Positions 53,911 through 60,834 of a DNA stretch of 64,000 nt are shown here, in pieces. Each line of letters begins with the position of its first letter. Position 1 is the stretch's first letter. The position numbers and the translations under genes were made by a program. The notes under the pieces were generated by a model that made no database searches, was not told the origin of the DNA, and was given only the letters and a program-made list of their open reading frames with translations. Origin of the DNA: Bacteroidota bacterium (GTDB lineage Bacteria; Bacteroidota; Bacteroidia; Bacteroidales; GCA-2711565); assembly GCA_018816945.1 (NCBI GenBank), contig JAHIVC010000006.1, positions 1 to 64,000 on the forward strand, given 5' to 3'.

Positions 53911-55263
53911 TTAATTACTGGTTTTTTTCAAAATTCCTTTTACTTCACTTATTGCAATCATGGGTATATATCTGAAGAATAATAATACTCCTGTAATGAA
54001 AATTCCAAGCGTACCAATAAAAATTCCAATCTCAACATAAGTTGGTGAATAAGTTGCCCAGCTTGATGGGAGAAAATCTTTTGATAAGGAGGTCACCACA
54101 ATTACGTATCGTTCGAACCACATTCCGATATTGATAAAAATCGACATGATGAAAACAATGGTAATATTTTTTCGGATTTTTTTGAACCAAAAAAGTTGTG
54201 GAATAATTGCATTACAAGTAATCATGGTCCAAAAGGCTATGGTGTATTCACCCGTAACCCTGTTTTTCATGAATGTGAACATTTCATATTCGTTGCCACC
54301 GTACCAGGCTATAAAAAGTTCAGTAGTGTAGGCCGTAGCCATGATCAAGCTGATGAATGTCAGGATCCGGGCAATGGCATCGAAATGTGATTGGGTGATA
54401 TAATCCTGGAATTTAAAAACTTTTCTGACAATAATCATCAATGTTAAAACCATTCCGAATCCTGAGAAGATAGCCCCAACAACAAAGTAAGGCGGGAAAA
54501 TGGTGGTATGCCAACCCGGCATTACTGATGTTGCAAAGTCCATTGAAACTACCGAATGAACAGCTATTACTAATGGCGCAGCTAATCCTCCCAATAAAAG
54601 TGAGGCTGTTTCAAAACGCAACCATCCCCTTGCATTGCCGATCCAACCAAAACTTAAAAATCCATAAACCCTTTTTTTAATTTTTGAGGTCGTATTATCA
54701 CGGATGGTCGCAAAATCCGGGATCATTCCAATAAACCAGAACACAGCCGATGCCATGAAATAAGTACTAATGGCGACAACATCCCAAAATAGGGGAGAAT
54801 TAAAATTATCCCACAGCGGACCTCTTGTGTTCCAATAAGGAAATATGAAAAAAGCATTCCAAATCCTACCCATGTGCAACATCGGGAAAAGACCAGCACA
54901 GATTACAGCTACAACAGTCATTGCTTCAGCAGCGCGATTGATTGATGTACGCCACTTTTGGCGTAAAATAAGAAGGAAAATTGAAAAAGCGGTTCCGGCA
55001 TGACCAATCCCTACCCACCATACAAAGTTGATGATGGCCCATCCCCATGCAACATTATTATTTACACCCCAGGTGCCAATTCCTGTTGAAATGGTCCTGT
55101 AAATTGCCAAGGCCCCAATCAAAATGGCGATGCTTGAAATTGAAATGGCAATATACCACCATAGTGGGGTTTGTGCATAAAGGGGTCCAGTAATATCACG
55201 GGTGATTTGCCCATAATTTTTATTCCCCTCAATTAATATTCCTCTGACTTCTTTTTTATACAT
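53911..55263 (-). CDS. actC: alternative complex III quinol-oxidising subunit ActC (NrfD family)
   Basis: A 450-residue membrane protein with about ten helices. The start RDITGPLYAQTPLWWYIAISIS and the segment NFVWWVGIGHAGTAFSIFLLILRQKWRTSINRAAEAM belong to the NrfD/PsrC family, with the conserved His and Asp/Glu residues used for quinol oxidation. It is the main quinol-binding membrane subunit. It lies 15 bp after actB and 6 bp before actD. Confidence 0.94.
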   Translation of the reverse strand: MYKKEVRGILIEGNKNYGQITRDITGPLYAQTPLWWYIAISISSIAILIGALAIYRTISTGIGTWGVNNNVAWGWAIINFVWWVGIGHAGTAFSIFLLILRQKWRTSINRAAEAMTVVAVICAGLFPMLHMGRIWNAFFIFPYWNTRGPLWDNFNSPLFWDVVAISTYFMASAVFWFIGMIPDFATIRDNTTSKIKKRVYGFLSFGWIGNARGWLRFETASLLLGGLAAPLVIAVHSVVSMDFATSVMPGWHTTIFPPYFVVGAIFSGFGMVLTLMIIVRKVFKFQDYITQSHFDAIARILTFISLIMATAYTTELFIAWYGGNEYEMFTFMKNRVTGEYTIAFWTMITCNAIIPQLFWFKKIRKNITIVFIMSIFINIGMWFERYVIVVTSLSKDFLPSSWATYSPTYVEIGIFIGTLGIFITGVLLFFRYIPMIAISEVKGILKKTSN

Positions 55264-55278
55264 TTCTAAAGGCTTGGT

Positions 55279-58227
55279 TTAGCTTTTTTTATTTCTGATT
55301 TTTGTCAAATAACTGGTTGAAGGTAAAGTATGGATTTCTTCCAATAAATGATAATTTCTTGGATTTTCATATATCTTTGAAATCTCACTGTTCGGGTCCA
55401 ATAAATTACCAAAAGTAATTGCGTCTGCAGGGCAACTCGACTGACAAGCAGTTTTTATTTCACCATCCAGTAATTGCCTGTTTTCGCTTTTTGCCAGTAA
55501 TTTTTTTTCCTGAATTCGCTGAACACATAAGGAGCACTTTTCTACAACTCCGCGTGAGCGAACAACCACATCAGGGTTCAAAACCAATTTGCCAACGTCA
55601 TTGTTCATGTTGTAATCAAAATCTTTATTGTTGGCATATTCGAACCAGTTAAATCTACGCACCCTATATGGACAATTATTCATACAATAACGTGTTCCAA
55701 TACATCGGTTATAGGCCATTTGGTTTAATCCTTCACTGCTGTGTGGAGTGGCCGCGACAGGACAAACGTTTTCGCAAGGTGCATTATCGCAATGCTGGCA
55801 CATTACGGGCTGGTGGAATACTTCCGGATTTTCCGATTCTTCCGAATAGTAACGGTCAATCCTGATCCAATGCATGATCCGGCGATTACGAACTTCTTGT
55901 TTACCGATTACCGCCACGTTATTTTCAGCCTGACAACTGATCACGCAATTCCCGCAACCAATACATGAACTCTGGTCAATTGCCATGCCCCAATGGAATC
56001 CGGTAAATTCCGGTTTGGTGTAAAGAGTCGTGTTTTTCTTTGCATCCTCGGCATGTCTTTCATTTCCTGATGCAGGATCTTTCAAATATTTTTCCAGGGT
56101 CGTTTCGCGCACTAAACTACGTCCTTCCATGGTGTGATGCGTTTGCGTCAGTGCCAAGGGATAAGTTTTACCATCAACCTTTTCAATACTTACAGATGAA
56201 CCGCTTAATTTCTTTAACCCATTTGTAAGGGTCATAAATGGATAAATATTGGTGCCTAAATTATCTCCAACTTTACCAGCGTTGGTTCTTCCGTAACCTA
56301 GAGCAATGGCAACACTGTTTTTCTCAAGTCCCGGTTGTACGAGCACAGGCATTTCAAAATTGCCATTAATAAGTGCAACATCTTCAGTTTTAAAACCAAA
56401 TTCTTCTGCCAAAGGGGTAGAAACACATAAGTAATTATCCCAGGTTGACATGTTAATAGGATCGGGTAGCTCTTGAAGCCATGGATTGTTGGCAAAATTT
56501 CCGCTTCCTATTCCTGCTTTTTCATAAAGGAATAATTCATATTTTGAGTTATCCTTCTCAGGCTCAGTAATTTTAAGTTCAGCTTCCTGATATGCAAAGT
56601 TTGAATTTTGTTTTTCTTCGGAAATAAAAACTCCGTCATGTACCGATTGGTTCCAGAATGCTTTGAAAGTTCCGAACTTAGATTGTTTTGCAAATAAATG
56701 CTCTTCCCAAAATTTTTCAATATAGCTTTGATAGTTTTGATCATTGCCAATCCACTTTAGTAAACTGTCCTGCGCCTGACGGGTTTCAAAAATATTGCGA
56801 ATTGAGGGTTGCGTCATGCTGTAAAAGCCCAGTTTGGGTTCTGCATCGTTCCACGATTCAAGGTAATTATGATCGGGAGCTAAATAATCGCAAACAGTGC
56901 TGGTTTCATCGGGAGATTCGGCAAATGAAATCTTTAAATCTACTTTATTTAACCCATCCACGTATTTTTGGGCATTAGGGTAATTGTAAACCGGATTTGC
57001 GTTGTAATGAATGATGGCACCTACATTCCCGTCGTTCATCCTTTCGATTAATTCAGCAAATTCAATATCATTTCCCTGTTTGAATTGAATGTTATGAACA
57101 AGATCGATGGTTTTTCCATAATTGCCAAGTAAATAATTGATGGCATTTACAATCAATTGAGATTCTTCATCATTGCTTCCACACAAAACCATAGAATCAC
57201 CTATCTTTTCTATGAGCTCCACTGCCAGCTTGTGAACCTCAACAACTGGTTTTGAAATTGAAAATTGAGTCTTTCCAAGCAATCTTGCAATCTCATTATA
57301 AAGATTCAATAAGGTTGCTTTTTCATCACTGGCTTTCATCGGGGTTCGATGATCAGCCATGCCACCGGTAATGGTCATGGTAGTTTCGTATTGGATGTGA
57401 CGAAGCATGCTTGTTTCGCCATTCAATAATTTACGGGCAGCTGAATATTGTTTGGTAAACTCAACAGGTGAAATCCATGTGCCAAGAAAATCAGCATTAA
57501 ACCCAACCACTAGTTTTGCTTTTGAAAAATCATACGATGGGATAATTGCAGCACCAAACTGTTTCTGATGCGCAAGTCGAATTGCCTGATATGAAATTGC
57601 ATCATAAGTGATCCATTTTGTGCCCGGATAAACTAATTTGAAATCTTCAATTAATTTACGGGTTGAAGGACTGATGATAGTTCCGGTTAATAAAACAATT
57701 TCTCTTCCCTGTTTACTGATAAATTTTAGTTGTGATGAAACTTCAGAATCTAAAGTTCCCCAATCGATTTCCTGATTATCTTTTAGTGGGTTTTTAAAAC
57801 GTGCGTTATCGTATAAATTTAAGATTGAAGCCTGAACCCTTGCGCTGGTTCCTCCTTTTGAAATGGGTGATAAATCATTCCCCTCGATTTTGATTGGGCG
57901 ACCTTCCCTCGTTTTTACTAAAACGCTACAATAATCGTTGCCATCATAAAATGTAGAAGCATAATAATTTGCAATACCAGGGGTAATTTCTTCCGGTTGG
58001 TTCAAAAATGGGATGGCTTTACGAACAGGAGTTTCGCAACTTGCAGCAATTACTGCTCCACCAACGGTAAACCCAAGCATTTTTAAAAAATCACGACGGG
58101 TTGCTTTTCCTTTTTTTTCCTCTTCGGTCATTCCTTCAATGGAAAATTCAGGTTCCGGTTTTTCAACGTATTCCTGATTTGTTTTAATCCTTTGATAATC
58201 TTCCAGGCTTTGCCAGTATTTCTTCAT
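55279..58227 (-). CDS. actB: alternative complex III iron-sulfur subunit ActB (molybdopterin-type fold)
   Basis: A 982-residue periplasmic protein. The N terminus KATRRDFLKMLGFTVGGAVIAASCE is a twin-arginine signal with a lipobox-like Cys. Residues about 60-740 are a molybdopterin-oxidoreductase-like domain; ActB keeps the fold but holds no molybdenum cofactor. The C-terminal part binds iron-sulfur clusters through CIGCGNCVISCQ, CQHCDNAPCENVCP, CIGTRYCMNNCP and the CSLC ... CQSSCP pair, the usual sets for four clusters. It links the quinol site to ActA. It lies between actA (35 bp) and actC (15 bp). Confidence 0.94.
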   Translation of the reverse strand: MKKYWQSLEDYQRIKTNQEYVEKPEPEFSIEGMTEEEKKGKATRRDFLKMLGFTVGGAVIAASCETPVRKAIPFLNQPEEITPGIANYYASTFYDGNDYCSVLVKTREGRPIKIEGNDLSPISKGGTSARVQASILNLYDNARFKNPLKDNQEIDWGTLDSEVSSQLKFISKQGREIVLLTGTIISPSTRKLIEDFKLVYPGTKWITYDAISYQAIRLAHQKQFGAAIIPSYDFSKAKLVVGFNADFLGTWISPVEFTKQYSAARKLLNGETSMLRHIQYETTMTITGGMADHRTPMKASDEKATLLNLYNEIARLLGKTQFSISKPVVEVHKLAVELIEKIGDSMVLCGSNDEESQLIVNAINYLLGNYGKTIDLVHNIQFKQGNDIEFAELIERMNDGNVGAIIHYNANPVYNYPNAQKYVDGLNKVDLKISFAESPDETSTVCDYLAPDHNYLESWNDAEPKLGFYSMTQPSIRNIFETRQAQDSLLKWIGNDQNYQSYIEKFWEEHLFAKQSKFGTFKAFWNQSVHDGVFISEEKQNSNFAYQEAELKITEPEKDNSKYELFLYEKAGIGSGNFANNPWLQELPDPINMSTWDNYLCVSTPLAEEFGFKTEDVALINGNFEMPVLVQPGLEKNSVAIALGYGRTNAGKVGDNLGTNIYPFMTLTNGLKKLSGSSVSIEKVDGKTYPLALTQTHHTMEGRSLVRETTLEKYLKDPASGNERHAEDAKKNTTLYTKPEFTGFHWGMAIDQSSCIGCGNCVISCQAENNVAVIGKQEVRNRRIMHWIRIDRYYSEESENPEVFHQPVMCQHCDNAPCENVCPVAATPHSSEGLNQMAYNRCIGTRYCMNNCPYRVRRFNWFEYANNKDFDYNMNNDVGKLVLNPDVVVRSRGVVEKCSLCVQRIQEKKLLAKSENRQLLDGEIKTACQSSCPADAITFGNLLDPNSEISKIYENPRNYHLLEEIHTLPSTSYLTKIRNKKS

Positions 58228-58262
58228 CTGATAATTATTTTATGATGATAGATTTGTAATTT

Positions 58263-59408
58263 TTAATAATGACATTTTTGGCAATCTTCACCACCAACTA
58301 AATCAACGGTTACCCGGCTTCGTTTACCCGAGTTTATCTCTTCATGCAGTTTCTTATAATCTTTATAAAAATTATTTGTAAACTGAACTTCCCTTGTCCT
58401 GTGGCATTCGATGCACCAACCCATGCTTAAATCGCTTACCTGCATCACCCTGTCCATAGTTTCGACGGGTCCATGACATTCGTTACAACTGATTTTGCCG
58501 ACTTCAACATGTTGTGCATGACTAAAGAAAACATGATCAGGAACATTATGAACTTTGATCCATTCAATGGGTGTTTGTGTTTCTAATGATTTGTAAATTT
58601 TTGCGATTTCTTCTGTTCCGGTGATTTTGCCTGATTTGACCACATTATGGCAATTCATGCATAATTGTGTTGATGGAATTCCTGCATGCATGCTCTTTGT
58701 GGCGGTTGAATGGCAATATAAACAATCAATTTTATTTTGACCTGCATGTATTTTATGTGAAAATGCAATAGGCTGAATGGGTTCGTAATATTGTTGTCGG
58801 CCAATTCCTTGTGCTTCAATCACAATAATTTCACCCATGATAAAAATCGAAATTAAAATCACGATCAGATGTACAAATTTGGCTTTTATAAATCTTGTGA
58901 TAAACAGGTCAGCCAAGGCTAATACAAAGAGGACAAGCACAATAATGAATATGGTACCAAATTTTCTTGCGTCTGCTTTTTTTAAATAGGAAGGTTCAAT
59001 GATATTTTCCGAAACTGTTTCTGCTGGTTTTTCTTGCATGGCCGAAGAAACTACCTTCGTAGCATCAAATTCTTCTATATATTTAAGTAATGTTCTTACC
59101 TGATCATCAGTTAAATCATTTGGAGGCATGGGAATATTATTGTACTCAGCAAATAATTTTACGGCTGCTTCGTCTCCTGCCTGCACAAGTGCCTGTGAAT
59201 TCTGAATAAATTTAATGAGCCAGGCTTCATCACGGCGATCATTCACACCTTTTAAATCAGGGCCAATTAATGTACCCCCTCCGATGGTATGGCAAGCAGC
59301 ACAGACCGTAAATAAATCCTTGCCTTCCTGGGCATGAATCTTCGTTATTGGAGTTGTAATGAATAGGAGAAGTGTGTTTATAAAAACGAAATGTTTTATC
59401 AATTTCAT
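58263..59408 (-). CDS. actA: alternative complex III multihaem cytochrome ActA with extra cytochrome c domain
   Basis: Start placed at the ATG at 59408 (MKLIKHFVFINTLLLFITT), which gives a signal peptide; an upstream ATG would add 24 unsuitable residues. The 381-residue product has six CxxCH motifs. One lies in an N-terminal cytochrome c domain (CAACH at 36-40, distal Met in IPMPPNDL). Two membrane helices follow (about 150-172 and 179-198). A pentahaem domain then carries CxxCH at about 229, 250, 308, 332 and 376. The pentahaem part is the classic ActA; the monohaem domain is a fused extra. It is the first act gene, 35 bp before actB. The minus-strand TATATTTG at 59546-59539 could be its -7 box. 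Confidence 0.93.
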   Translation of the reverse strand: MKLIKHFVFINTLLLFITTPITKIHAQEGKDLFTVCAACHTIGGGTLIGPDLKGVNDRRDEAWLIKFIQNSQALVQAGDEAAVKLFAEYNNIPMPPNDLTDDQVRTLLKYIEEFDATKVVSSAMQEKPAETVSENIIEPSYLKKADARKFGTIFIIVLVLFVLALADLFITRFIKAKFVHLIVILISIFIMGEIIVIEAQGIGRQQYYEPIQPIAFSHKIHAGQNKIDCLYCHSTATKSMHAGIPSTQLCMNCHNVVKSGKITGTEEIAKIYKSLETQTPIEWIKVHNVPDHVFFSHAQHVEVGKISCNECHGPVETMDRVMQVSDLSMGWCIECHRTREVQFTNNFYKDYKKLHEEINSGKRSRVTVDLVGGEDCQKCHY

Positions 59409-59774
59409 CTTAATCTTGTGGTAGGTGCACATCTGATAAAAATAAGTTATGAGTTCAATATTTGGCCAAATATCAGTCAATTAATCTATTAAATATAGAC
59501 AGTATTTTATTGAAATTCAAATTAAATTTGAATAAGCGCAAATATAAAAAAGAATTTATTTAAAAACCTATTCCGGTAAGCAAATACCGTAAATATTTTC
59601 CAGGTGACACTGTAAGACGCAAAAAGGCCAAGGGGTGACACCCTTCAGGGTGTCACCCCAAAAACCACGCTCCTTTATTAAAATCTACACTAATTTTTAG
59701 CCTTAAGCGGAACATTTTCAAACTTTTGGTATAAAGTCGAAAAGGGAGCATCACCCCGTGATCTTAGAAAAATT
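59409..59774. other. intergenic region between actA and the REP-associated transposase
   Basis: A 366-bp gap between divergent genes. The part next to actA is AT-rich and would hold the act promoter (a TATATTTG on the minus strand at 59546-59539). The part next to the transposase holds the REP hairpin at 59632-59659. A second, partial GTGACAC is seen near 59604. I see nothing else here. Confidence 0.5.
59632..59659 (+). repeat. REP palindrome, left of the transposase
   Basis: A perfect 13-bp stem: GGGGTGACACCCT (59632-59644) pairs with AGGGTGTCACCCC (59647-59659) with TC in the loop. It lies 115 bp before the transposase ATG. The loop side (ACACCC-TTCA-GGGTGT) is the reverse complement, apart from one base, of the right-hand copy at 60363-60398. 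Confidence 0.8.
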
Positions 59775-60350
59775 ATGCCATCAAAAAATAAAACAACACC
59801 AATTGAGCCCGGAAAATATTATCATATTTTCAACCGGGGGAATAATTACGAAAATGTATTTTACCTGCACGATGATTATATCTACTTTCTGCAACGATAT
59901 AAATATCATTTAAAGTTATGCTGCGAAAGTTTTGCCTATACATTAATGCCCAACCATTTTCATTTTTTGATAAGGGTAAATGAAAATGTTGAATACAATT
60001 TTTTTTCAAATCAAATGAAGCTTTTAATGCAAGAATATACTTATAGAATAAACAACAGGTTTGGCAGAAGCGGCAATTTGTTCCTAAAACCATTTCGCAG
60101 GCTGGAAATTACCAGTGATGAATATTTTAAGCAATTGGTGTTTTATATTCATTACAACTCCTTAAAACATAAAACAAGTGAAAATTTCAGAGAATATAGT
60201 TATAGTTCTTATAAAGCAATTCTTGCCAGTTCACCAACATATATTAACAGGGAAGAAGTATTGGAGTGGTTTAAAGGCAAAACAGAATTCGTGGAATTCC
60301 ATAACTTTTTGCACAATGAAAAGCAACTTGAAAAGTTGATATTTGAGTAA
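59775..60350 (+). CDS. REP-associated tyrosine transposase (RAYT, Y1_Tnp)
   Basis: A 191-residue protein of the Y1 transposase / IS200-like superfamily. It opens with PGKYYHIFNRGNNYENVF, carries the HUH metal motif in LMPNHFHFLIRV (near 56-68) and has a helix FKQLVFYIHYNS near 117-128. The end of the family is present (YSYSSYKAILASSPTYINREEVLEWF). Single-copy members flanked by palindromes are REP-associated transposases, believed to spread REP elements by cutting single-stranded DNA at their feet. Here such palindromes flank the gene in opposite orientation (59632-59659 and 60363-60398). Confidence 0.9.
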   Translation: MPSKNKTTPIEPGKYYHIFNRGNNYENVFYLHDDYIYFLQRYKYHLKLCCESFAYTLMPNHFHFLIRVNENVEYNFFSNQMKLLMQEYTYRINNRFGRSGNLFLKPFRRLEITSDEYFKQLVFYIHYNSLKHKTSENFREYSYSSYKAILASSPTYINREEVLEWFKGKTEFVEFHNFLHNEKQLEKLIFE

Positions 60351-60362
60351 TTTTAAAAAACC

Positions 60363-60398
60363 ATCAGGGGTGACACGCTGAAGGGTGTCACCCCTGAT
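60363..60398 (-). repeat. REP palindrome, right of the transposase
   Basis: A perfect 14-bp stem: ATCAGGGGTGACAC (60363-60376) pairs with GTGTCACCCCTGAT (60385-60398). It ends 1 bp before the stop codon of the response regulator gene and starts 13 bp after the transposase stop codon. It is the inverted partner of the copy at 59632-59659. Confidence 0.8.
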
Positions 60399-60399
60399 G

Positions 60400-60834
60400 T
60401 TACATGCGCTCCATGTACCAATTCACCGCTTTTTCCATTTTATTGTAACTGAAAATGGTTGTCATCGTTTTTTGCAAACGCAAGAAAGCTGTTTCGCTTT
60501 TCACTACGTAATCAGAGGCTTTGTGATGCATGCAATCTATTGCTACCTCAATTTTATCCTGAGATGACAGCATCACAACAGGAATCTCCGGATTGAAAGA
60601 TTTTATTTTATCCAATGTTTCTATTCCGTTCATCGCTTTTTTATTGATGCCGTTCAAATGATAGTCTAATATGATTATATCAGGATTGTATAATAAATGA
60701 TCTATACATTGTTCGCCGGTTGCAAAAGTTTTAATATCGAAATCAGCTTGCTGTAGAAAATCAATTTCCAATGATTTTAGATACAGTTCATCGTCATCGA
60801 CCAGAAAAAGTTTGATTTTGTGATTGTTACCCAT
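60400..60834 (-). CDS. single-domain response regulator
   Basis: A 144-residue receiver domain: LFLVDDDELYLKSLE provides the acidic pocket, the phospho-acceptor Asp is in IIILDYHLNGI (near 56), the conserved Thr/Ser position is in VVMLSSQD and the Lys in SDYVVKSE. There is no output domain, only a helical C-terminal extension (LQKTMTTIFSYNKMEKAVNWYMERM). Its start overlaps the end of the hybrid histidine kinase gene by 8 bp, so it is probably translated with it and receives phosphate from the kinase's HPt domain. CheY-like or scaffold roles are both possible. Confidence 0.9.
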   Translation of the reverse strand: MGNNHKIKLFLVDDDELYLKSLEIDFLQQADFDIKTFATGEQCIDHLLYNPDIIILDYHLNGINKKAMNGIETLDKIKSFNPEIPVVMLSSQDKIEVAIDCMHHKASDYVVKSETAFLRLQKTMTTIFSYNKMEKAVNWYMERM

